A model generated the notes under the pieces. The model did no database searches. It saw only the letters and a list, made by a program, of their open reading frames with translations, and was not told the origin of the DNA. This document shows positions 36,915 to 47,804 of a stretch of 64,000 nt of DNA, piece by piece. Each line of letters starts with the position of its first letter. Position 1 is the first letter of the stretch. The position numbers were made by a program, and so were the translations under genes. Origin of the DNA: Bryoerythrophyllum caledonicum (Eukaryota; Streptophyta; Bryopsida; Pottiales; Pottiaceae); contig OZ020523.1 of NCBI GenBank assembly GCA_963971425.1, positions 12,086,867 through 12,150,866 on the forward strand, written 5' to 3'.

Positions 36915-38556
36915 ATGGCAGGAACCGCAAGGAAGAATTTATCTCTAGACTTAGAGATGGTGGACCAAACCGATGATAGCCCCAACTTCACCACAAAATC
37001 AAAGACACCAAGAGGCAAAGAAGGCGAAACCAGCAATAGCAAGAGAAGCAAAAAGTCCAACACCAATGAAGGTAAGTCCACTAAACCCACCTTTTCTACT
37101 TACAAATTTTGGATGGGGTTTTAGGCCATCGAAGCACTCGCAATAGAAGAAGGAGCTGAGGAACTCTTTAGTGGCGAAACGGTAATGGACATGATAACTC
37201 GAGGACTCAAAGAAGAGGAGGCCGAAGAGGCCCATGGAGCACGGGTGGCCTTCCCTTGAATTCCACAAATCTTGTATCCCATGGAAGTAAGGAAAGGTAT
37301 TGTCAAACAACACTGTAATATCACACAACTTCCTTGTGAAATCAAAACAAACGAATCCACAGGCCTATCTCTAGACTTTCATATTGCCATCCACTTCGAA
37401 ACTCCTACCACCCCTATTACGTATGACATGGCCAAGAACATGATAATGAAAAGGTTGGAGAAAATCGAACATTTTGCTTGGCACCGGAGTCTACAATCCA
37501 TTATACATACCATGTCTTAGTATCAAACAAGGAAAAATAAAAGGTGTATGGGCGGGATACTTTAAGGTACATCTCCTTAAACCCAAATATGATGGTCTTG
37601 CATTGCTTAAAGGACTTAGAATGTTCATCTTAAACATAGACGGTCAAAATGTAGTTGGCAAAGCTTGCAAGACCTTCAACAACCTTTCTAAAGGTTCTAA
37701 CATCTCCGTGAAAGTGAAAAGTGAGTGTCTAGTGGCAATTTCAGCTCAAGCGGTGTTTGAAGAAACACTTGGGCATAGCTTTGCACAAGGCCATGACTAC
37801 GAAATAACCAACGTGCAAAAGGTGAATGGTGAATCATGGGCATTCATCATAGCCTCAACACCAACACAAGTGAAGAACATGATCACCAACCGCATTGTGG
37901 TGCAAAATGAAGTCTTGCTCCCAAGACAAGTAGTTGACACCAAAGGACCAAATGGTGTCATCGAAACAAAGGCAAGGGAAGAAGCTCTAACCCTTACCCT
38001 CTGCTCTCTCCCTATCACTTTGAACACCTTGGACACTTCACAAGAAATATATAAGATTATGGGAGCCCTCAATGTGAGAAATTTGGTTTCATAGAGAGAG
38101 AGACACTCACCACAATGGAAGTTGCAATGTGCTTTGTGCTAACCCCATTGTGTAGAACCTTTGTGAAGAAAACTCACGTGATAAAAGGAAGTTATGTGGA
38201 CTTCTCAACACTCAAGGAGCTTGGAAGGGCTACACCCACCTACCCCCGACACCATCAAGGACTTTGGCTTTGACGACATCAACATCGCCCTCATCAACAC
38301 AATCACCACATTCAACGTTCAAGTTCTCCCATCATCACCCTCTCATTGCACCACGAAGGAAGTGGCAAAAATGATTGAAGACAACAACAAGAAGGTGATC
38401 CAAGCAAACAAGGACTACACCGACATGAAGCACGAAGAACTCAAGCACCACATGGAAGACATCCAAGCTACAATGTTCTCACTAGTGCAAAAGATGTCCG
38501 CCGTGACCGGTAAATCCAACTTACCATTACTCCAAGACAAACTGCCAAACATGTAG
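36915..38556 (+). pseudogene. LINE A ORF1 (broken)
   Basis: It starts MAGTARKN; the first ~70 codons are basic and Ser/Thr-rich. YKFWMGF is followed by a TAG at 37122, a second in-frame stop lies near 37258, and there are frameshifts near 37490 and 38095. The blocks align with LINE B ORF1: KQHCNITQLPCEI, a central part with GYFKVHLLKP and KGLRMFILNI, then FAQGHDYEITNVQK. The last part (38194-38556) ends in a helical, charged stretch (KEVAKMIEDNNKKV) that may be a coiled coil. The role is inferred from position: the ORF1 product of a LINE normally binds the element RNA. Confidence 0.78.
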
Positions 38557-38829
38557 TGACCAAAGACCACACAGTAAAACCTATTTACCATCTTTTTATT
38601 CCTTCTACAACACTATGGAGTAGAAAGTATAGTATAGCACAAATACCTCCATACCTTAGGTACATACAAATACTTACATTAAACAAATACATTCATTGTA
38701 TTAGAAGTTATATTAAATACAAAAAACAATATTGTATTAGACCTCACAAGTATTTATACCATATTAAAGAAAAAACAAAACTATACACACACCATATAAC
38801 ATACAAAAAAATTAAGTTAATATTATACT

Positions 38830-40640
38830 ACAAAACAACTACTTGTACAAATACTAGTACACACGCTGGTACATATACTGGTACATATACGGATACAAAT
38901 ACCAATATGTATACTGGTACATATACTAGTATGTATACTGATACATATACTAGTATGTATACTGATACATATACTAGTATGTATACTGATACATATACGT
39001 GTACAAATACTGGTATGTAGACTGGTACCCATACTAGAACAAATATTGGAACAAATACTTGTACACCTTCTGGTACGTATACCGGTACAGATGCGGATAC
39101 GTAACATGGTACGTAGATTAATACAAACACTGATAATACCAATAGTGTTGTAAATACCAATACGAATACTGATATGTGTACTAACACAAATACTGATACA
39201 AATACCATGACAAATACTGTGGCACATACTAATACGAATATACGTATAAATATTAATATAAAACCAAACAAAACCACATATACACACACAAAGCCAAACA
39301 CCCAACATCAACGAAACACATACATACACATATACAAAAAATAAATGAAAAGGATAAAATTAATCAAAGGAATAGACTAAATATACAAACAAAAAACGAA
39401 AGTATCAAAACCAAAATAAAAAATAAAAGGAATAAGAGAAGAGATGGAATTAGAATAAACAATAAAAGGAAAGAGAAAATAAGTATCATAACTACATATA
39501 ACAAAAAAGGAAACAATAATAATGAAAACAATAATGAAAATTTTGTATTAAAGATAAATAAGGGTAGAAGGGAATCTAAACCCAAAAACCATCAAAAGAT
39601 AAGGAATATAAAAATGGCTAAAAATAGGAAAATCAAAGAGAGTGAAAAGAGATATTATAAATTAAATAGGAAGAAGTTAGATATTTATAAAATTTCAAAG
39701 GTTTCAAATAGAGCAAGTAATATTAAAAACAAAAGAACAAAATCGGAGAGGATATGGAAGAAGAAAATAAAGGGTAAGGTAGAAAACCATTATCATAAGA
39801 ATACAAATAATAAGAACATTGCAACAAACTGCAGTACTAAAAATAGAATAAGCTTCCTAAGAAAATCAAAAATAAGGAATGGAAAATTATTCAAATTAAT
39901 AATGAGGAACACAAATTGTAGATTAAAAATGAGTAGAAAAGATACTAAAAACAAAACAATGCATACTAAAAATAGAAGTTGGAATACAAATTATAGGGAT
40001 AAAAGGAAAGTTAATAGTAAAAGTAAACTTGATATATATGAAGATGAGAAGAGTTTGCGATTAAAGAGTAGAAATATGTTGAGACTATGTAGAAGTATAC
40101 AAATTGAAGCAGGAAAGTTCGATTAGAAGTCTATATTTGGCCCTGAAGCCCCCAAAATAGACTTACTAAAAATAGAAATTCTAATGAAAGTAAGAATATA
40201 TACGAATCTGATTGAAATAAATATCAATATATTTTTCTGTATACTGGTACGTATCTGTATAAATATTTGTATACTTGTACATATACGTATACGTATACTG
40301 TTGCATATACTAATACAAATACTAATACTTATACTAATACAAATACTAATACTTATACTAATACAAATACCAATATGAATACTAGTACGTATACTAGTAC
40401 GAGTTATAACAAGAATACTAACAAGGATACTGATACAAACACCGAGACAAAAACCGAGGCATATACTAATACGAACATACGAATAAATATTAATATAAAA
40501 ACAAATAAAAATACATATACACACACAAATACAACAACACACCATCAACGTGACACATATAGAGAAAACGCCGGTCTCCGAAGAAGGCCGGCGTGAATCA
40601 TAACACATACATATACATACACACATACAAAAACAAATAC
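38830..40640 (+). repeat. ATAC-rich repeats expanding the ORF1-ORF2 spacer of LINE A
   Basis: Two blocks (about 38840-39345 and 40245-40640) consist of TACTGGTACATATA-like units and share the same exit sequence (AAATATTAATATAAAA, then ACATATACACACACA). They look like a duplication flanking an A-rich segment (39350-40130). That segment has a Lys/Asn-rich open frame at 39614-40126 that I regard as low-complexity. LINE B has only about 300 bp between ORF1 and ORF2, so roughly 1.8 kb was added here. Confidence 0.7.
40560..40602 (-). mobile_element. 43-bp micro-insertion consisting of the LINE 3' hairpin
   Basis: On the minus strand this reads ATTCACGCCGGCCTTCTTCG, then GAGACCGGCG and TTTTCTC, i.e. 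the 3' stem-loop of the LINE family plus a short pyrimidine tail. It is flanked by ACACATA on both sides (40553-40559 and 40603-40609). The sister repeat block at 39246-39345 lacks it, which shows it is an insertion. Confidence 0.75.
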
Positions 40641-40715
40641 ATACAATAAAAAAAACACCAAAGTCACATACAAAAACAAAAAAACTTTAAACAAAACAAA
40701 AAACCCATCTACTAC

Positions 40716-40766
40716 AAACTACTAATATTAATCGGAGGAGACATAGAGACTAACCCAGGACCTATG
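40716..40766 (+). promoter_or_regulatory. 2A-like ribosome-skipping sequence at the head of LINE A ORF2
   Basis: In frame with ORF2 the codons read KLLILIGGDIETNPGP followed by Met (40764). D-(V/I)-E-x-N-P-G-P is the full 2A consensus; during translation the Gly-Pro bond is skipped so that upstream and downstream products separate. The frame stays open upstream to a TAA at 40647 but has no ATG, so the true upstream part is lost or starts elsewhere. The same motif is at 49255-49281 in LINE B. Confidence 0.85.
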
Positions 40767-41714
40767 CCGAATGTATTAAAAAGACACCCCACTTCACACA
40801 AAAAGAATGCCAAAACATATTTCATACCAAATATCATAAAACTACAACCCGAATACGAACACATCGCCCAAAAATTTGCCCCCTTTTTCAATACCACACA
40901 TATATTACATCCACAACATAATAACGCATACCCACATATCGCCACATATATAAACCAACACAACGAATATCCTCCATCCCACATTCTATATGCCCTAGCC
41001 ATCACTATACACCCCAACATAGACCTCTGTAATCAATTCCTAAACACACAAAATCAAACCATAATCCAATGGATCAATACACTCCTTCACACTCTACATA
41101 ATCTACAAAACCCCCCCGAAACACACATTAGTACCCCACATCCTCACACAACATTTCTTGAATCCAACCTAAACATCATAACCTACAACAGATCGATAAA
41201 CAAAGAACTATATGACTTTATACACAACCAAAATATACAACCAAAATACACCCCCAACAAATGACATGGTAAAACAAAGATTCCCCTGCCTCCCTAACAC
41301 TATAAAAAACGAGGCACTAAAATGCCTAAATCCCCTCCCGGAATACACTCATCCACCCCCACCACCAAACTACATCCCATCACAAAACCATAACCCACAT
41401 ACGAACAACAACAACACAAGCATAATAACATGGAATGCCTCATCCCTAAACACTGCGCTCCCAAACCTACAAAACATAATTATACACACTAACACACCAC
41501 CGGCATTCATAGTCATACAAGAAACAAAAATATCGACCACAAAATCCACAAAATACATACAAAGACTATTTCCCACTACAAACTTATTTTCAATAATACA
41601 CATGCCCTAACACGATGCATACAACAAAAAAGACCATATACACCGGGCCGAGGGGCCCTCTTCACCCTCATACACAAAAATTACGCCTTTCCAGGCAATG
41701 TTAAAAAAATCCCC

Positions 41715-41875
41715 ATCAATTAGGCTCCAGTTAGATTCCATCAATTAGGCTCCAGTTAGATTCCATCAATTAGGCTCCAGTTAGATTCCATCAATTAGGC
41801 TCCAGTTAGATTCCATCAATTAGGCTCCAATTAGGCTTCAGTTAGAATCCATCAATTAGGCTCCAACTACGCTGC
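41715..41875 (+). repeat. 25-bp tandem repeat replacing part of the LINE A endonuclease
   Basis: Six units start at 41715, 41740, 41765, 41790, 41815 and 41851. The first four are identical and begin ATCAATTAGGCTCCAG; the fifth has an 11-bp internal duplication. In LINE B the corresponding place holds about 450 bp of endonuclease coding sequence (from IIKIPTP to FPIQLNIP), so this is a deletion filled by repeats. Confidence 0.88.
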
Positions 41876-44800
41876 ACTTGCCTATACAACTCCACATCCC
41901 AAACAACACATTTATAAACCGTACACCAACCAACACAAACAATGACCACATACGTATCCTCAACCCCATCCCACAAAACAACATAGAATCATTCAACACA
42001 AAATTCTTTGATGAAAACTCACTACGCATTGACTCCCAAATAAACGAATTGGAATCTAATAACCATCTTTCCCAAACACAATGGCAAGAAGTCTGTCACA
42101 CCCTAGATACTCTCATCAATAACATATCCAATGCAATTGAACAAACTTGCAAAGCCCAACCCATACCACAAATGACAAATCGAACATCACAACAAGGTGG
42201 ATATTTACCCCGGAAACTATCTAAAACATGGAAACAACATTTAACCATTTATCACACCATACGGAAAACCATAAAAATCATAAATAACAACCCCCAATGG
42301 CGAAACCACCCTATTCTCAACGATCTCCAAAACCTTCAACACACACAAATCCCTAATCCACCCCCCATACACCTACCTCACGACACATGGATAAATGACA
42401 TAGCATTAATTTCAAAAAATGCAAACATACAAGCCCGAAAAATCACCACCAAACATACCCAAGAAAACATTCGAAAAAGCCATCTCCAAATACAGACAAC
42501 TATATGAAACTAGCCCCAAGAAAATAAATAGAAGAATATTCAAAAATATGGAATCCCCACCATTAGACTACATCATCGACTAATATAACAATATACTAAC
42601 TAGCCCAGAAGACATTGCAAACGAAATATTTAATCAACAAACAAAAAACAACACACCTACGGTAAACACATGCAACTATCAACCGGACCACCACACTACA
42701 TGCACATGCAGAGTACGACAATATCCATGGCATGACTTAGATGGATTCACATTAGAAACAAGAGGAGACCCGGAAACCCCACTACTCACATACTTTAAAC
42801 AAGCTACATATGACACATGTCTACGTAACCTAGGAAATAACAAAGCTCCCGGACCGGACCGCATACCGAACTCTATCCTAAAAAATATGCCCCCAAGGTT
42901 CCACAAACTACTAAACCTCTTCTTCTCCCACTGCTAGAAACAAAGACAAATCCCCGCTTCATGGAAAACAAGTGCAACGATCCTACTATACAAAAAAAGA
43001 GATCCATCCATGCTACCGAACCATAGACCCATCGCACTAGACAATACCATCTATAAACTATTTACGAGCACATTCACATCAATACTATCATCATATGGCG
43101 AAAAACATAAAATATTGCATGATAGTCAAGAAGGATTCCGCGCAGAAAGAAGCACCGCTAGACAAATCCAAACAATAATAGCCGCATTAGAAGATGCACG
43201 ACTTACAAACCAAGACATATTTATATTGTATGTCGACTTTAAAAATGCCTTCGGCTCTATTGACCACGCTAGACTTTTAGCTATAATGACGGACCTTGGA
43301 TACCCCAAAGACGCCACCGCAGTAGTAGGAAATATATACTCCGAATCCTTAACTTCCTACATAGGAGAACACTTTGGTAAAACTAAACCCATAGCCATCC
43401 AAAGGGGAACAATACAAGGAGATACCCTAAGCCCATATTTATTTATTATATTCCTAGAACCACTACTTAGATGGCTAGATAGAGGGAACAATGGATACAC
43501 ATTTGGGACATCACAAACCACCATCAACTCCACAGCATACGCGAACGACCTTGCGGCCATAACCAACAAAATCAACGCCATAAAAATACAAATTAACAAA
43601 ATAGACAGGTACTGCAAATGGAGAGGTATGGATGTAGGGGTCCCAAAATGTGCCATCACAGGATGCCCAAATAAATCAAAAACAAACCCCACTGCATTCA
43701 AAGCCCTAATACAAACCTCTAACATTAATTACCAAAACCAACAAATACCCGTTCTACACCAAAACAAACCATATACATATCTAGGAATAAGTCTCGTCCC
43801 CTCCCTAAAATGGAAAACCCAAATTCATGCCACCACCACAAAATTAATCAAACAGTGCAAAGAACTAATAGCTTGTCCGGCCACTATGAAACAAAAAATA
43901 AAAATGATCGACACAGTTTTAAAATCGGGCGGGGCATATAGCTTCTACGCGGTACCATAGTCAATGCCTGCCATCAAAAAACTGGACCAAAAAATAACTA
44001 CCACACAAAAAACCGTATGCGGCATGCCAAAATGTATGTCTAACATAATTATCCAACTACCACACAACCTCTTTGGACTAGAAGCCTTCTCACTAAAAAA
44101 CGCATACCTTAGATGCATAGGAGAACAACTCCAGAATGCTCTAAATGACATGGGTAGACTTGGGAAAATATACAAAGGCCTAACACATCACATCCTCGCA
44201 CAATATGGGGGGGGCAGAAAACATACCTAGAATAAAAAAGACAAATTGTACAAGATCACCAATAACACGTACCTTCTTCCTACTAAAACACGTAGCAAAA
44301 GTCCACCTAAAAAGTACTCTCCCTGATTTTCTTACAGAACCAACAACACTAGAAAAAGCCTGGACTCTTGAAACACAAAACCATAATACAATCAACACAC
44401 AATTATCTCAAAAGTTATTACAAAAACTCCTAACAAAAAATATTTACGAACTAAAACAAATCTCCCTACTCAACGGAACACACATCATAAACAATGAAGA
44501 GTTTAAAACCTACCACTTCACCCCATCAAAACTTATTAAAAGTGCCCTAAAAATTGCACGACAACTCTTTTGTCACCCAATATACCCCCCCCACCCAATA
44601 CACATACCAATACACATATATACTCTCATACAATTAGAGACCCATTCATCACTATAAACAATGACATCACCCCAAGAAATATCACCACACAATCGATCCA
44701 CCCTCCCCACTCCCACCCACACCACCCCCACCCCCCAAACCACATCCTCAAAAACCCCACCACCTATTCCATTAACAACATCATACACCACGAATACAAG

Positions 44801-47516
44801 GAAAAAATAGATTAAAACCAGATAGAAATCAATTACACTAGATATCTATGCCAATGGACTCACAGTAACCACACTTACAACAAATGGCTCCTCCAAAGAA
44901 ACCTCTTTCCAAGACACAACCAAAACACCATTTCACATAACACAAATAAATTGACACAATATTATCAAAGAACTCAACACAAATTCTACACCGAAATTAT
45001 CCAAGTTCACCACCCACAAAACCAACTCCAAGACACAAGGTCCGTCACCCCACGCACAATAATCCCCCTACTAAACATCTACACAACGGAATGCAACCCC
45101 GAAAAAGACACTCTTACCTCATCTAACACAATAAAAATTGACAAAGACCAAGCACACTTATACGAAGAAGATGGAAGACATCTTTTTACCATCCCAATCA
45201 CTAGGCTCACATGGTTGTGGAACCAATACAATACTAAACTACAAACCCCTAAAAACATTGAACCAACAACCCAACCGTTCGAAACCGAAGTCATTTGGCT
45301 ATACCAAAGATACAAATATAGATAACCAAAAAATAACCCCCTTAAACTTACACAATATACACTACCCATACCTATACTTAATTCACTAATCTCCACATTC
45401 AACATCCAACACTCATATTTCTCCTCCCCCGTCACATGCCCCACCAAACTCAACAAATTTTACTCCCCCTTTGAAAGAGATAAATTATTTGGATCACTAG
45501 GCAAAGCCTTTGACCACAAATGGATAGGTAATGGTATGGCCCACCCACACGATGAAGAAGAAACACAACAAGCTCTACATTGGGCCCGCCTCGTGGCCAA
45601 ACATGACCCAAATCACACCTCCACCTTAATCATAACCCAGACAAAAACTGGTACCAAAATCATAATCCACACTCGGGCCCCTTTCCCGATACACACATCA
45701 TCACAATATTCGAAGCCGATTCAATAACATGTGAAGAACCCACCATCCCACTAGATCTCAAAAAACCCAGAATTGAATCATCCACTCTACAAATAATATG
45801 CATCCACCACCAAAATCATACTCTAGGCACACAAGAACAACTAGAAGAACTCTCCTCCGTAGCAAAGACTCTAAACGTACACCGGATACTCACAAAATTG
45901 GCCCCACCAACGCCAATGCAAACACCCGTCAACAGAAGCAAAAAATGGTCAAAACTACACTACAATAACAATACACTAAACTACACCTTAACACCCCCAC
46001 CCCTCCCGGAGTATCAAACTAACACCCCACCTAAATTTAACCCCAAATATAGCTACTATACTGATGGCTCCTTTAAACCGCCAGAACAAATTAGCCCGGG
46101 ATCTTGGCGCAGAGAAAAAGCCGGTTATGGAATATACAACGCTACGAAAGAAATCAAACTAGCCAAAAGACTACATGGACTGTAAAATATCCTCAGAGCA
46201 GAACTAATGGCCATCCACAAATCACTACAAATCGTCTCAACAAAATACAACAATGAACCGGTGCACATATTTACAGATTGCATTAATGCACTATATTTAT
46301 TAAACATCCAAATAACACATCCTACCCTCCATAATAGTCACCCCGACCGAATCATACTAGAATCAATGGTCCAAATGATACTAAAAAGAGAACAAATCAC
46401 AACCCTTCACAAAGGCCGAGCCCATGCTAATATTGATGGCAATCAACAAGCGGATAAACTTGCAAAAGAAGGAAGAGAAAAATCACATAAAAATGCCAAA
46501 GACCCACATGAACACGCCCATTCCACCCCTTACTACTTCCAAAAAGAAGATTGGCCCTCCAAAGAAGACACCCCCGATAAAGGCCCGGTCAGATTCCTGA
46601 GCAAATACCTCAAAAAACAAGACCTACATAACAATCTTGACACAATCACAGACAACTTTCCTAACATAGAAAAGTGGACTAACAACAATGACATAGACAA
46701 TGAACTCTCTACAAATTTTTGGAAAATCCCCATCATCACCGATTTACAAATAACATGCCTTATCAAATTCCGTACCGGTCAATACATGGGAAATGCCCGT
46801 AAACAACTCTTCTTTGGAATAGAAAGATTTCCATCCATAACATGCCCCATATGCCCCTCAACAGACCCCGACACATGGCTACATGTTCTACTCAAATGCC
46901 AAAACCACCACATACACTCCCTAATTGTTAAAAGACATAACAAAGCGGTATGGCAAGTCCAAAAACTAATCACCTCCTACAATAAATCAAGATGTTTTAT
47001 ACTAATGAACGCCGACACTTTTAATAACAATCCACAAGAAAATACGGTCCCCCCGTGGCTACTCCCATGCTCATGTACGACCCAAAGATGTCATTGCAAT
47101 GCTAGGCTCAAACCGGACATCCTTTGTGTCAAAGGTTTACAATTCAATGACCCACCACCCGATAACGTCAACCAAGACTACACCATTCAATTCATTGAAT
47201 TCATATATTGCAACGATAGATTTTCCCCGGAAACAATCCAAAACAAAATAGACAAATACCAACCCCTTATTGACGACATCATCGCCCTCGGATGGAATGT
47301 CGACCCCCTGATGGTAATGACATCCGGCGCTCATGCCACCACCTTTATCCCATCTATGAGAACTCTAGAGGACACCTTCAAGATATCCATTGAAACAATT
47401 AAAACATCCTTTAAAAACATTAACACCATAGCTATCCAACATGCCATGTCCATTCTTCTACATAAACACAAAATCGAAAACAACCAAGCCCTCCCCGATA
47501 CACAGGACCCCCCCTA

Positions 47517-47804
47517 AATTCTCCCCCCGCCTTGATTTTCTTGACTAGTTGGTTTTAAGGTTTTTTGACTACTTGCCTGGTTTGTGGTTAGTTCGTTGGC
47601 TAGTTGCTTGGTTTGTGATTGGTTGGTTGGTTGGTTGGTTGACTTGTGGTTCTTTGGTTTCTTGTTACATAGTGTCTACCCTCGAGAGAGGGAAGTAGTT
47701 CCAGCTCACTAATTCCTTGTCATGTGGGCATGGTCTTAGTAGTGGAACGAACAGACACTTTATTCACGCCGGCTTCCTTCGGAGACCGGCGTTCTTCTTT
47801 CTTT
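47517..47804 (+). other. 3' UTR and terminal hairpin of LINE A
   Basis: A T/G-rich stretch with GGTTGGTT runs is followed by a conserved block starting GTGTCTACCCTCGAGAGAGG (about 47672) and by AACGAACAGACACTTTATTC. The end is a stem-loop: CGCCGG (47767-47772) pairs with CCGGCG (47786-47791), with an inner stem CTTC/GGAG. It is followed by TTCTTCTTTCTTTTT. LINE C has the same block and the SINE at 5596-5910 has a diverged version. Confidence 0.88.

Larger units (their letters stand above)
40650..47516 (+). pseudogene. LINE A ORF2: 2A, APE endonuclease, RT, PCIF1-like region, RNase H, Zn finger, RLE-like domain
   Basis: Polyprotein that nicks the target and reverse-transcribes the element. 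After the 2A motif comes an N-terminal region (KTYFIPNIIKLQPEYEH), then the APE endonuclease (TWNASSL, VIQETKIS), whose centre is replaced by a minisatellite (41715-41875). The RT spans about 42900-43960 (GFRAERST, YVDFKNAFGSIDH, IQRGTIQGDTLSPYLF); its active site is YANDL instead of YADDL. At 45415-45640 HSYFSSPVTC and ERDKLFGSLGKAFDHKW resemble a PCIF1-type methyltransferase fold. RNase H (46055-46480) has TDGSF, AELMAIHKS, FTDCINALYLL and QQADKLAKEG. CPICPSTDPDTWLHVLLKC is a zinc-finger-like motif. The C-terminus (47060-47516) has PCSCTTQRCHC, LKPDIL, FIEFIYC and NKIDKYQPL. Stops include 42935, 43958 and 46183, plus frameshifts. Confidence 0.85.
34796..47804 (+). mobile_element. LINE A, full-length 13.0-kb non-LTR retrotransposon inserted in LINE B
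   Basis: Both ends are fixed by a 13-bp target duplication TTAGATTACCAAG (34783-34795 and 47805-47817). The order is a 2.1-kb leader, ORF1 (36915-38556), a spacer inflated by ATAC-type repeats, ORF2 (to 47516), and a 288-bp 3' UTR ending in a GC-rich hairpin and the pyrimidine tail TTCTTCTTTCTTTTT. There are no LTRs. ORF1 and ORF2 carry several stops and frameshifts, and the RT active site reads YAND, so this copy is dead. The leader is unusually C/T-rich between about 35790 and 36170. The sense strand of the ORF2 part is strongly A+C-rich. Removing the element restores an open ORF1 in LINE B. Confidence 0.92.

Noticed and set aside
38823-39329. Two overlapping minus-strand frames of about 160 codons
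   Set aside because: They are produced by the ATAC-type tandem repeat (cyclic I-C-V-S composition) and have no real coding signal.
39614-40126. Lys/Asn-rich open frame of 170 codons in the LINE A spacer
   Set aside because: A-rich low-complexity DNA gives such frames by chance; LINE B has nothing here.
41715-41875. Regular 25-bp repeats that could suggest a CRISPR array
   Set aside because: Units are directly adjacent without spacers, and the sequence is a plant nuclear retrotransposon.
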